DNA from: Chloroflexota bacterium
Lineage (GTDB): Bacteria; Chloroflexota; Dehalococcoidia; Lucifugimonadales; Lucifugimonadaceae
Direction: 5' to 3'
Assembly: GCA_009838175.1 (NCBI GenBank)
Contig: VXSB01000035.1
Coordinates: forward strand, 30,161-94,160
Length of the DNA: 64,000 bases
The notes beneath the pieces were generated by a model. That model was not told the DNA's origin. It ran no database searches and worked only from the letters and a program-made list of their open reading frames with translations. Positions 17,347 through 25,760 of this stretch are shown here, piece after piece (position 1 is the stretch's first letter; each line of letters opens with the position of its first letter). The translations under genes were made by a program, and so were the position numbers.

Positions 17347-18174
17347 TCAATGCGACGAAACTTGCCCGCCGTCGATGTTGATGGATTGGCCGCTGATCCA
17401 GTGGCCTTCTTCGGAGCAGAGAAAGACGATGGTGCTGGCGACGTCGGTTCCGGTGCCGGGACGGCCCATGGGGATGTTCGACTCCAGACGCTCCCAGTCT
17501 TCGCGCCCGCCGGGGGTGTTGTCTCGTTTGTTGTCCCAGCGTGAGGTGTCGATAACGCCGGGACAGACGGTGTTGACGTTGATGTTGTAGTGGCCGAGTT
17601 CTTTGGAGAGGCTGCCGGTGAGGCCTTGGAGGCTCATGTTGGCGACCACGTAGGCGGCGAAGTTGCGGGGTTGGATCTTGCCGGCGATGGACGAGACCAT
17701 GATGATGCTTCCGCCGTTTCCTTGTCGGATCATCGCCTGCGCCGCCGTTTTGGATGCGTAGTAGGAGCCGTGGACCTTGATGTCGAGGACGCGGTGCCAG
17801 ATGGTGTCGTCGAGTTCGACTACGGGGACGCGGTCTTCAGCCATGGCGAATGCAGCGTTGTTGACCAAGATGTCGACTGATCCTAGTTCGGCAACGGTCT
17901 TCTCGACGATGCCACGGGCCTGAGAGGGATCGCCCAAATCGGCGACGATGGTTAGAGCGCGTCGCCCAATGGCACGTATCTCGTCGGCGACGCTTTCAAT
18001 GTCTCGCCAGCCCATAGCTTTTTCGTCATCGGGAAAGGTGTCGGGTGAGCGCCCGGTCCCGGTTACGGCGACGTCGGCACCGGCTTGTGCCAGAGCGAGT
18101 GCGGTGTCGCGACCGATGCCTCGGTAACGTCCTGCGCCAGTTACGATGGCGACTTTTCCTGAGAGGTCTGGCAT
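17347..18174 (-). CDS. SDR-fold protein lacking the catalytic lysine
   Basis: 275 residues, AAAGGAA ahead of the ATG. TGAGRYRGIG cofactor loop (12-21), NNAAFA (105-110), S161/S162 (MVSSIAG) and Y175 are present, and the C-terminus SGQSINIDGGQ is classical. The YxxxK motif reads YVVAN, so K179 is Asn (codon AAC). Lysine at this place normally lowers the tyrosine pKa and holds the cofactor ribose. The protein may be inactive, may use another residue, or may bind without catalysis. It is otherwise intact. Confidence 0.85.
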   Translation of the reverse strand: MPDLSGKVAIVTGAGRYRGIGRDTALALAQAGADVAVTGTGRSPDTFPDDEKAMGWRDIESVADEIRAIGRRALTIVADLGDPSQARGIVEKTVAELGSVDILVNNAAFAMAEDRVPVVELDDTIWHRVLDIKVHGSYYASKTAAQAMIRQGNGGSIIMVSSIAGKIQPRNFAAYVVANMSLQGLTGSLSKELGHYNINVNTVCPGVIDTSRWDNKRDNTPGGREDWERLESNIPMGRPGTGTDVASTIVFLCSEEGHWISGQSINIDGGQVSSH

Positions 18175-18248
18175 GGCGGGTTCCTTTGGAGTACTCGCGA
18201 GTTAGTAGGTTGGTTACCGTACGTTAGCTTTCGGCGCGTACTGTAAGG

Positions 18249-18953
18249 TTACGCTTCACAACACGCCGCTCGGCATCTGATTATCCCGTAAAGGCAGTTG
18301 ATTTCGAAGCAGACGCGGCGGATTAATGATTCGTCGTCATCTTCGTGATGGTCGCTGCCTGAAAAGTTTTCTATGCCTTCGTTGATTAAGAATGGGATGA
18401 GAATCCAAGACGCTACGGGGTCAGCCCACCACCAGGCGAGGAGGACGTTTAGGGCAAGGCCGATTAGGATCGCGAGGTCTTGGATGTCGCAAAAGAGGGT
18501 TTCCATGGCTTCGGCTCTGAGGGACCATGATTGCATGCGGACGGCGATGCGCATTTTGGCGATGTAGAGCGCTGTCATAACGACGGCGCTGGCGACGATT
18601 ATGGCGATCCCGAGGGGGCTGGGATCGGGTTGTGGCAGCCAGCCGAGGAGGTTCGCGGAGGAGTGGAGGGCGATGTAGACGGCTAGCAGGAGGAATGTCA
18701 ATCCGAGGAGTTTTTGGGCTCTTTTTTCGGCTGATTCTTCGTTATGGTCGTCTTTGTTTGCTCGGAGGCGCCATACGAGGATGCCACCTGCTACGAGTTC
18801 GACGATGCTGTCGAGTCCGAATGCGAGGAGCGCGACGCTGCTCGATTGGAGGGTTGCCCAGAAAGCGATGGCGGCTTCGACCAGATTCCAAGCTAGGCCT
18901 ATGATCACGAGGATGAGGGCGGATCGACGGAGGTTTTCGAGGACCTCGGACAT
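18249..18953 (-). CDS. Cation diffusion facilitator (CDF) family transporter
   Basis: 234 residues from ATG 18953 (MSEVLENLRR); the longer track ORF would run through a 34-base inverted repeat and gives a cysteine-rich leader unlike the family. Six membrane helices; GLDSIVEL in helix 2 and EAMETLFCDIQDLAILIG in helix 5 supply the acidic metal-site residues of CDF proteins. The terminus carries HHEDDD, a possible metal-binding tail. It likely exports zinc or another divalent cation in exchange for protons. No ribosome site is obvious, so the start remains uncertain. Confidence 0.75.
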   Translation of the reverse strand: MSEVLENLRRSALILVIIGLAWNLVEAAIAFWATLQSSSVALLAFGLDSIVELVAGGILVWRLRANKDDHNEESAEKRAQKLLGLTFLLLAVYIALHSSANLLGWLPQPDPSPLGIAIIVASAVVMTALYIAKMRIAVRMQSWSLRAEAMETLFCDIQDLAILIGLALNVLLAWWWADPVASWILIPFLINEGIENFSGSDHHEDDDESLIRRVCFEINCLYGIIRCRAACCEA

Positions 18954-19021
18954 GGTTGGTAATTTTACGCAGGAGGTTTTTGCCGTGTTTTTGAGACGTT
19001 GTATATCCGCGATGATGCCGC

Positions 19022-19108
19022 TCATGCCGGAGTTTTGCCGCTCCCAGCGGCATGAGCGGCATGTTGAAGGGGAATCATGCCGCTGGGAGCGGCAAAACTC
19101 CGGCATGA
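19022..19108. repeat. Perfect 34-base inverted repeat
   Basis: TCATGCCGGAGTTTTGCCGC... (19022-19055) is exactly complementary to 19075-19108, with a 19-base loop GCGGCATGTTGAAGGGGAA. Each arm itself contains the palindrome TGCCGCTCCCAGCGGCA. It sits between the DAO-type oxidase stop and the CDF gene. A long perfect stem like this suggests a small non-autonomous element or a strong transcription barrier. Confidence 0.75.
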
Positions 19109-19182
19109 TTAGTTTTTGAACAAGTTCAAAAAATTATCTGATCCGAGACTGCGGGGATCTCGTATCGGGGTACGGGACAAGC

Positions 19183-20343
19183 TTAGTGATGGGCTGGGAT
19201 CCAGCCGCGGTTTTGGCGCCAGTCAGGGGTGAGGTCGGAGAAGCGGTTGAGGGTTAGGCCGGAGATGTCGATGTCGGATTTGCCGTGGAGGACTAGGTCG
19301 CTGACTACTTTGCCAGTGGCGGGTGCGATTCCGAATCCGTGGGCGGAGGCGGTGACGATGATGTAGTTGCTGGGTGAGTCTGGGATGTCGATGATGGGCA
19401 TGTAGTCCGGGGCCTGTTCGACGATTCCGGCCCAGCTTCGGATGACGGGGACATCGGCTACTGCCGGGAGGAGTTCGGCGAGGCGTCTGGCGATGTTTCT
19501 GATGAGGGGGGTGTTGGGCTTGGCGGGATCGGAGGTCAGGTCGACGTCTATCCACTCGTGGGCTCCGCCTCCGAAGAGCAGATTGCCTCTGGCGGCTTGT
19601 CGACCGTAGAGTCCGTTGCCGACGAGGGCGATGTCGAAGAGTGGGTCTAGGGGAGCGGTGGCGATTATCTCGACTCTTGCTGGTGCGACGGGGACGTGAA
19701 CGCCAACCATGTCCGCGAGGAGTGCGGTCTGGGGGCCGGCTGCGGCGACTACGAAATCGGCGGCGATGTCGCCAACGGTCGTTTCGACAGAGGTTACCTT
19801 GTCGTCTTTAACGTTGATTCCAGTTACTGCAGTGTTCTGATAGAGCCTGCCGCCGAGGTCTTGGAATGCCCATGCGAATGCTTGGACCGCGCGTTGGGGA
19901 TTGGCGTGGCCGCCGTTTGCGAAGAAGAGCCCGCCGAGCGTCCGTCCGGATATTCCGGGTATCAATTCGCTGATCTGGGAAGGGTCGAGTTGTTCGACGC
20001 TGATGCCGTGTCGCTGGGCGTGGTCGCGTTCAGTGAAGATGTCGCCCATCTCCTCTTCGGACACTGCGACTTGGATTCTGCCCTGATGAATGAACTCGGT
20101 GGGAAAGCCAAGTTCGTCGTCAAGGGTTGCCCATAACCTGACGGATTCGACGGCGAGCGGTATAAGGGCGGGTTCGTCAGTGCGTTCGCTGATCATTCCG
20201 CCGTTTCGACCCGATGCCTCGCCGCCGACCATTCCTTTTTCGACGACTACGACGTCCTTACCGGCTTTGGCGAGGAAGTAGGCTGAGCTCAAGCCTGAAA
20301 CGCCACCGCCGATAATGACTATTTCTGCTCTGTCTACGGGCAT
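19183..20343 (-). CDS. DAO-family FAD-dependent oxidoreductase (sarcosine/opine/hydroxyproline oxidase beta-like)
   Basis: 386 residues. FAD-binding IVIIGGGVSGLSSAYFLAKAGKDVVVVEK at 8-38, EASGRNGGMI (typical of glycine/D-amino acid oxidases), VAAAGPQT and C-terminal SAHGFGIAPATGK. Relatives such as HcnC, OoxB and SoxB pair with a [2Fe-2S]/FAD partner, exactly as here: the partner ends three bases upstream. Expected reaction is oxidation of a secondary amine such as sarcosine, proline-type or opine substrates. Last gene of a three-gene minus-strand operon. The substrate is inferred only from context. Confidence 0.85.
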   Translation of the reverse strand: MPVDRAEIVIIGGGVSGLSSAYFLAKAGKDVVVVEKGMVGGEASGRNGGMISERTDEPALIPLAVESVRLWATLDDELGFPTEFIHQGRIQVAVSEEEMGDIFTERDHAQRHGISVEQLDPSQISELIPGISGRTLGGLFFANGGHANPQRAVQAFAWAFQDLGGRLYQNTAVTGINVKDDKVTSVETTVGDIAADFVVAAAGPQTALLADMVGVHVPVAPARVEIIATAPLDPLFDIALVGNGLYGRQAARGNLLFGGGAHEWIDVDLTSDPAKPNTPLIRNIARRLAELLPAVADVPVIRSWAGIVEQAPDYMPIIDIPDSPSNYIIVTASAHGFGIAPATGKVVSDLVLHGKSDIDISGLTLNRFSDLTPDWRQNRGWIPAHH

Positions 20344-20346
20344 TCG

Positions 20347-21882
20347 CTATCCCAGCACTTTGTTGTTTGGGCTGAACCACTTGGGCCACTCGTTGCGTAC
20401 ATCTTCGGATTCGTCGTCGGGCCATATGACGTTAAGCGGCAGCGGGCGCAAAGGCGGGCGGTAGGTGCTCAAGGGCACGTCGGCAATGTCAGTGTTTGAC
20501 TCCTCTGCGAGTAGCAGGGCGACTTGCTCGCGGCAGTTTCTGCCTTGGCATGTGCCCGTTCCGGCGCGTGTCAATCGCTTGACCTGGTTCGGGTTGACCG
20601 GGTTGTCTTTGAGTTGAGTTTGGAGGTTGCGACGGTTCATCTGCTCCGATTCCCACTCGAGATAGCGTGGAGGTTCCAAGCCGATGATCTCGGAACGCGT
20701 TATCTCCTCGCACTGGCAGGCGAAGGTGTCCTGACCGGCGGCGTTGGCTAGTGAGTGGAGCCATTGTTTCCAGATCGTATGGACTTGTGTGGGCCCCCTT
20801 TGTCCTTCGGACATTTCCCCCTTTAACGGGGGAAACCCTTTGGTTGTAGCGCCTAGAGATTCCGCAGCGGCGATTCCGGCGATGCGGCCTTGATTGCGGG
20901 CGATGTCGGGATTGTGGACCATTGCTTCATGGAAGCCTGCGGCATCGCCAGCGACGAATACGCCATATACGCTGGTCCGCATCCGGTCATCGTGAGTCGG
21001 CACATAGCCGCCAAGTTCGGACTTGAAGGTGAGGTCGCAGTCGAGAAGGCTGAGGATTTCGATATTTGGGACGAGTCCGATGGCTAGGCAGACGGTGTCG
21101 GCTGTGATGACCTTTTCGGTGCCGGCAATAGGTTCAAGATTGTCGTCGATTTCGACCAGCACTACAGATTGGATATCGCCGTTGTTACCGACTGCTTGCT
21201 TGACGGTATGGGAGGTGTAGAGTTCGGTGGCTTTGGATTGCAGGAGCGTCGCAAGAGTTTTCTCGCCGCGCATGGAGGGTGCAATGTCTACGATGGCGGC
21301 AACGTCGATGCCGTTATCGAGTGCCATTTTTGCGGTTTTGAGGCCGAGCAAGCCTCCACCGAGGATGACCATGCGTTGTGCGGAGAGTGCCTGATACCGG
21401 CTCATCAGCGAATGAGCGCCGTTGGCTCCCATCGCTCCAGCGAGGTCACAACCCGCGAATCCGAAGGACAGATCACGGGACCCGGTGGCGACGATGAGGC
21501 GGTCGTACTTCATCATCCAAGACCGTTCGTGGTCTGCTAGTCCGATCTGGGGGCCGTCGAGAAGCCTGCTGTTTTGGGAGTTGCGGAATGCGCCCCATAC
21601 GCAGGTGCCGAGTTGGATGTCTACACCGGCTTCTTCAGCCTCGCTTATTGCTTCATATTGGGCTTCGTTGGTCGCGGCTACTCGCTCCATCATTAGCGCT
21701 CTGTCGCGAAGCACGTTATTGAACCTTTGACCGAAAAACAGAGGGACATTCAGTCCAGCCATGGAAGTCGGTACCGGGTTTTCGTCGATGAGGGTGACTG
21801 GAACACCGGCTTTGGCGGCTTCGATGGCGGCGGCCGTACCCGACACCCCCGCACCCACTACGACAAGTGGTCTGGATTCCAT
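20347..21882 (-). CDS. FAD/NAD(P)-binding oxidoreductase with [2Fe-2S] BFD-like C-terminus (OoxA/HcnB type)
   Basis: 511 residues from ATG 21882, chosen because AAAGGA precedes it. VVVGAGVSGTAAAIEAAKAG binds FAD, VILGGGLLGLKTAKMAL binds a nucleotide, and VFVAGDAAG closes the domain. The C-terminal CQCEEITRSEI...GTGTCQGRNC is the four-cysteine [2Fe-2S] BFD-like module seen in HcnB, OoxA and sarcosine-oxidase-type subunits. Just before it, GFPPLKGEMSEGQRG is encoded by a palindromic repeat (20811-20858). It likely passes electrons with the DAO-type protein downstream. Confidence 0.85.
   Translation of the reverse strand: MESRPLVVVGAGVSGTAAAIEAAKAGVPVTLIDENPVPTSMAGLNVPLFFGQRFNNVLRDRALMMERVAATNEAQYEAISEAEEAGVDIQLGTCVWGAFRNSQNSRLLDGPQIGLADHERSWMMKYDRLIVATGSRDLSFGFAGCDLAGAMGANGAHSLMSRYQALSAQRMVILGGGLLGLKTAKMALDNGIDVAAIVDIAPSMRGEKTLATLLQSKATELYTSHTVKQAVGNNGDIQSVVLVEIDDNLEPIAGTEKVITADTVCLAIGLVPNIEILSLLDCDLTFKSELGGYVPTHDDRMRTSVYGVFVAGDAAGFHEAMVHNPDIARNQGRIAGIAAAESLGATTKGFPPLKGEMSEGQRGPTQVHTIWKQWLHSLANAAGQDTFACQCEEITRSEIIGLEPPRYLEWESEQMNRRNLQTQLKDNPVNPNQVKRLTRAGTGTCQGRNCREQVALLLAEESNTDIADVPLSTYRPPLRPLPLNVIWPDDESEDVRNEWPKWFSPNNKVLG
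20811..20858 (-). repeat. Palindromic repeat inside a coding region
   Basis: 48 bases (16 codons) within the preceding gene form two hairpins: TGTCC-TTC-GGACA (20821-20833) and TTTCCCCC-TTTAAC-GGGGGAAA (20834-20855). The sequence has the look of dispersed intergenic repeats and keeps the reading frame, giving GFPPLKGEMSEGQRGP. This recalls Rickettsia-type palindromic elements in genes. Confidence 0.65.
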
Positions 21883-21911
21883 GTGAGGTCCTTTATGTTG
21901 TCCTCGACCGG

Positions 21912-22964
21912 TCAGCACCCGTTTACGCGATCGGGTAGGGCGGTGCTGAGGGCTTTAGTGTAGTTGGCTCCGAAACCGCAGCAGGTGCCTATGACTTGGG
22001 CTCCTGTTTCGATCCACTTGGTGGCTTCTTGGGTCAACTCATCCGCGGTCTCTTCATTGGCTACGCTGCTGTCTTGCCAGGTCTCGAGGTAATCGGTTCT
22101 GCCGGCGTCGGGGTAGAGGACGACGGTGCCAGACCACTGGTCGAGAACGACTTGGAGGGCGGCGGCGGTCTCGGATATTCGGCTGTGGAAGACGCTGATG
22201 GCGTCGGGGTTGAGCGATGCGACCTCTTTGACGCCTTCGGCGAGGGTCATGTCGTAGTTGACGGACCGCCAGCTGGATGTCCATAGGGGCATTCCCATAC
22301 CGCTACTGTAGGCATTGCGCTCGTCGCCGAAATTCATTCTGACCGTCTCTCCGTCATCCGCTACGGATGCGGTGAAACCGACCCAGACCGGTAGGCCAGT
22401 CGCCTTTGCGGCTTCGGCGGCGATCATTCGGGAATCGTTATCGGCCCACATGTTCTCCATGATGAAGAGGTCGATGCCAGACTCGGCGAGGATGTCGGCC
22501 TGCTCATCGGAGTAGGCACGAAGCTCCTCAGCAGGGAGACTAGCGCCGTATCCGAAGCCGGTACCGCCCAGAAGTGTGCCGGTCCTCTGATCTCGGACGG
22601 GAATCCGGCACGAGATGGAACCAGCGATGTAGACGGGTTTTTCGACCTCTACCCGGTCTCGTGCTTCCCGTGCGGCGTCGACGGCGCGGACGTTAATCTC
22701 CCTCACCAGGTCCGGGTAGCCCGATGCCTCGAGCGCGGGGCGAATGGTGTTGAAGGTGTTGGTTGTGATGACGTCGGCACCTGCCCGTATGTAACGCTCA
22801 TGCATCTGCCGCACGGTGGAAGGGTGCGTGTAGTTGCCGGGTCCGCACCACGCGGCGGGGTGCATGGGCACGCCCATGGACTGGAGCTCGGTACCGATGG
22901 CACCGTCCAAGATGATCACCTCACCGTTGTCGATGCGGTGCTTCAGTTGTTCGTAGTTGGCCAT
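21912..22964 (-). CDS. Homocysteine S-methyltransferase-family protein (BHMT-like)
   Basis: 350 residues. Opening ILDGAIGTELQSMG and ADVITTNTFNT are the homocysteine methyltransferase motifs. The double cysteine of the zinc site is present (GTCCGFG near 334). The first zinc cysteine, normally in GVNC, is replaced: the matching stretch reads SVFHS, so His may be the third ligand. Family members transfer a methyl group from betaine, S-methylmethionine or similar to homocysteine. It is the first gene of the operon with the two FAD proteins, suggesting methyl transfer followed by oxidation of the remaining amine. Confidence 0.8.
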   Translation of the reverse strand: MANYEQLKHRIDNGEVIILDGAIGTELQSMGVPMHPAAWCGPGNYTHPSTVRQMHERYIRAGADVITTNTFNTIRPALEASGYPDLVREINVRAVDAAREARDRVEVEKPVYIAGSISCRIPVRDQRTGTLLGGTGFGYGASLPAEELRAYSDEQADILAESGIDLFIMENMWADNDSRMIAAEAAKATGLPVWVGFTASVADDGETVRMNFGDERNAYSSGMGMPLWTSSWRSVNYDMTLAEGVKEVASLNPDAISVFHSRISETAAALQVVLDQWSGTVVLYPDAGRTDYLETWQDSSVANEETADELTQEATKWIETGAQVIGTCCGFGANYTKALSTALPDRVNGC

Positions 22965-23161
22965 TACTCGAACCTCCCCCTCGTTGTCTGATGGGGCTCA
23001 GTGCTGTATGCGTTGGATGCCACATATTATGCGGCGCGAATCGGTAGAACGCGCGGCACTTGAAGGATGATTTCGTAAGTTATTTGGCTGATGATGTCGG
23101 CGATCGATCAGCTAGGGATGGTTGCGTTCGAGAATGAACTGATGATTTCGGTTGAGGGAAT

Positions 23162-23776
23162 TTAAGACTCAGCTAAACCGAGCATTGCTAGAACCTTTTC
23201 GGCGATTTCCATCGCGTCGGATCGCTGGACATCGAGGAGGGTGAAGCCGTGGCAGTTAACGGCTTCGACCATCAGTGCGTTGTATGCGATCGTGCGTTTG
23301 AGGAACTTGTCGATCATCGTTTGTTCGCGAATGGATTTCGAGCTGTATAGGCTGTTGGCGTGGATTCGTTGGCGGAAAAGTTCGTCGCTGGCAGTGAGCC
23401 ATACTGCGCCGATCTTGTCGAAGTCTAGGCTCGTCGTAAATTCGGGCCATAATGCAGACCCCTCTAGGACTACTCCGTTCGGGGATGAATTGTCGGAGTG
23501 CGACGCGATGATGGACTCTACCTTTGGCCAGACGTTGACCCAGTAGTGACGGAGGACGTCCTCGATCAACTCATCGACTGAGAGGCAGAGGTAGTGCTCC
23601 GCTACGTCGTCTGGCACCTTGTCTGGTGCTGACCTCCAGGGTCGGCCGGGATGACGCGCAAGGCTGTCGGTGGATACGTGTGTCCAGCCCAAGGCAATTG
23701 CTAACGATGCGGCGATGGTCGATTTACCGACGTGGGATGATCCGCCGATGAGGATTACTTTTGGGACAGTATCCAT
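23162..23776 (-). CDS. P-loop kinase-like protein
   Basis: 204 residues. Walker A is GGSSHVGKST (11-20), after a short beta strand KVILI; VVLEGSALWP fits the second acidic strand, and RQRIHANSLYSS resembles a lid. The pattern resembles 2-phosphoglycerate kinase-like or other small-molecule kinases; the acceptor is unknown. Its start overlaps the end of the upstream esterase gene by 22 bases, so translation is probably coupled. Confidence 0.7.
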   Translation of the reverse strand: MDTVPKVILIGGSSHVGKSTIAASLAIALGWTHVSTDSLARHPGRPWRSAPDKVPDDVAEHYLCLSVDELIEDVLRHYWVNVWPKVESIIASHSDNSSPNGVVLEGSALWPEFTTSLDFDKIGAVWLTASDELFRQRIHANSLYSSKSIREQTMIDKFLKRTIAYNALMVEAVNCHGFTLLDVQRSDAMEIAEKVLAMLGLAES

Positions 23777-24948
23777 GTCAGCAGTTCGTCTAGGAAAGTA
23801 TCGCCATAGCCCGGTGAATGGTTACTGCCTTTGCCTGTCCAAAGCTCGATGCTGATTCCGTCGGGACAGCCCGAATCCACGCGGAATGTTTGGGTTTCTG
23901 AGCCTTGAGTGTATCGGTCGAGGTCGAGGATGGCGTAGGGTTCGGGGTTTTCGGGCCAGCTGCAGCCGGCGCGTTGGCTCCAGCGCGTCACCATGTCTGT
24001 AGCGCTGGCGTAGAATGCTCGTTTGCCGTCGCCTTTTTCGCTATCTTGGGCATCTGGCTCGGCCGCGTCGCCGTCGAAGCGGATCACTTCGTCTGCGGTG
24101 CCGTGGATTTGTAGCACGGAGACTGGCGATGCGCCGTCGCAGCTGGAGTCTTCAACGTAGCTGGTGCCTGCGAGACTGGCGACGGCGCGGAGACCAGGGA
24201 GTCGTTTGCATGCCATGTGGTGCGCCATGAAGCCGCCGTTGGAGTAGCCGAAGAAGTAGATGTGGCCGAAATCTTTGAGCAACATTGCTTGCGTCACAAG
24301 ATCGGTGAGATAGGCGACATCGTCCTCGCCGGACTTGCCACCGTCGCAGCAGTGATCGGTGGGGTTCCAAAAGGGATTTCCTTGGGCGTCTAGCGAACCA
24401 GTGGGCAGTAGGAGGGCGAAGCCGTGGGTATTGATGCGTTCCTGAAGGGGGAAGTAAGCGGAATGGTCGGCGGAGTTTCCGCCGTAGCCGTGAAGTGAGA
24501 CGATGAGTGGGGTTTCGCCATCGATGAATTCCTGAGGGGTAACGAGGACGGTGCGGTCTCGGCGTCCGGGGTGTTCGATGTAGTGAACCACGCCTCCGGC
24601 ATCTTCGGCAAGGATGGCGGTTCTTTCGACGGTAGTGCCTTCGGGGAGCGTCAACTTATCGCCTTTGCCCTCAGACCACTCGTCACTCTTTGACCATTGC
24701 TCCTTATCGGGGAAGTCGGACTCAGATTTGGATTCGGCATCCTCGAGTTTCTGTTGAAGAGTGGCGATTTCGCGATTGAGTTCGGCGTTTTCGCTTTGGA
24801 CAGCTTGTAGCGACTCTTGTAGGGCTTGGACGGTTGCCTCCAGTTCGAGTAATCGTTCGTCGCTGGAGGGATCTTCGTCTGCGGCGGTACATGCCAGCAG
24901 GGCGGCGAACAGGATGCAGAGTGCCGATGTAGCTGCGATGTATCGCAT
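23755..24948 (-). CDS. Lipoprotein esterase (PHB depolymerase/LpqC/feruloyl esterase-like alpha/beta hydrolase)
   Basis: 397 residues from ATG 24948, which places a clean lipoprotein signal (MRYIAATSALCILFAALLAC) at the start; the track ORF begins earlier. Residues 35-75 form a coiled coil (LLELEATVQALQESLQAVQSENAELN). The hydrolase follows: LIVSLHGYGGNSADHS oxyanion region, GYSNGGFMAH nucleophile serine, HGTADEVI aspartate region and GSNHSPG histidine. Several CxC-type cysteines suggest an exported, disulfide-bonded enzyme anchored in the membrane. It probably cleaves ester bonds of polymers or plant phenolics. Confidence 0.8.
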   Translation of the reverse strand: MRYIAATSALCILFAALLACTAADEDPSSDERLLELEATVQALQESLQAVQSENAELNREIATLQQKLEDAESKSESDFPDKEQWSKSDEWSEGKGDKLTLPEGTTVERTAILAEDAGGVVHYIEHPGRRDRTVLVTPQEFIDGETPLIVSLHGYGGNSADHSAYFPLQERINTHGFALLLPTGSLDAQGNPFWNPTDHCCDGGKSGEDDVAYLTDLVTQAMLLKDFGHIYFFGYSNGGFMAHHMACKRLPGLRAVASLAGTSYVEDSSCDGASPVSVLQIHGTADEVIRFDGDAAEPDAQDSEKGDGKRAFYASATDMVTRWSQRAGCSWPENPEPYAILDLDRYTQGSETQTFRVDSGCPDGISIELWTGKGSNHSPGYGDTFLDELLTWILSQK

Positions 24949-25061
24949 GCATTTTGCCGCTATGGATGCTTGGGAGAGCCTGTTGCCGACTAGGTGTGAC
25001 TCGAGGGTTGGCATTTGTCCAAGGGTAGATGTTGGCTTGGAGCACGCAATGAAAAAGATCG

Positions 25062-25709
25062 TCATAAAGGACGGAACTGGGCTTGGAACTGATCGCAGAT
25101 TCGAGCGACCTCGTCACTGACTTTCTCTGAAGTTACAAAGCACGAGAGTCGCCAAACTCTTTGGGTTTCAGGATGGGAAATGACTGCCGCGATCATTCCT
25201 TGAGGCAAATTTTGGATATAACGGTCGTAACTTTGAACTTGACCGCGCCAACTTGCTGACTGTATTCCAACTCGTTCTGTAACTACTACCGCGTCAAACT
25301 CCGCGAGCCTGATGCCGTCCTCGGTCCAAGACATCAACACTTCCTTAGGATCCGCTTGGGCGGACACTCCGTCTGCCCAGACTATTATGAGTACCGCCTC
25401 CCGCTCCCCAGCGGTTTCTAATTCGCGTCTCATGGAGAAATCTGGGAGGTCTGGCGGAGGGCCCCTATCGTTTGGCGTCGCATCGTCCCGCAGTGTCGCG
25501 GGTGTAGGTATGACGCTGAATCCGGATGGGATCTGCCACTCCGAATCACCGGCTATGGTGACAGTCGTGCCTGAAGTGGAAACGGTGTTAGTTGAATTTA
25601 CGCAGGCGATGAGAAGGATACAGAGTGCCGATATAGTGAGAAATCGTAGCCTGTCGGTACCGATGGCTCCAAGGATGAGGATAGGGCTGATGCCGCGAAG
25701 AGTAGCCAT
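25062..25709 (-). CDS. Putative lipoprotein, function unknown
   Basis: 215 residues. A lipoprotein signal ends at SALCILLIAC near residue 36; the region before it is long, so a later start is possible. The mature part has a PSGFSVIPTPATLRDDATP stretch and a compact alpha-beta pattern (EAVLIIVWADG, AVVVTERVGIQSASWRG, WRLSCFVTSEKVSDEVARICDQF) like stress or photosystem PsbP-type lipoproteins, but I cannot assign it. Its signal region resembles that of the downstream esterase in DNA as well as protein (agtgccgat). Directly upstream of that esterase. Confidence 0.65.
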   Translation of the reverse strand: MATLRGISPILILGAIGTDRLRFLTISALCILLIACVNSTNTVSTSGTTVTIAGDSEWQIPSGFSVIPTPATLRDDATPNDRGPPPDLPDFSMRRELETAGEREAVLIIVWADGVSAQADPKEVLMSWTEDGIRLAEFDAVVVTERVGIQSASWRGQVQSYDRYIQNLPQGMIAAVISHPETQRVWRLSCFVTSEKVSDEVARICDQFQAQFRPL

Positions 25710-25760
25710 TTTTCCAAGAGTAGAACAGAGCTGCCTTGGACCGCTCTGGTTGGACGTTCT

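Noticed and set aside
18951-19106. N-terminal extension of the CDF transporter in the ORF track
   Set aside because: It encodes the inverted repeat and is unlike any CDF N-terminus.
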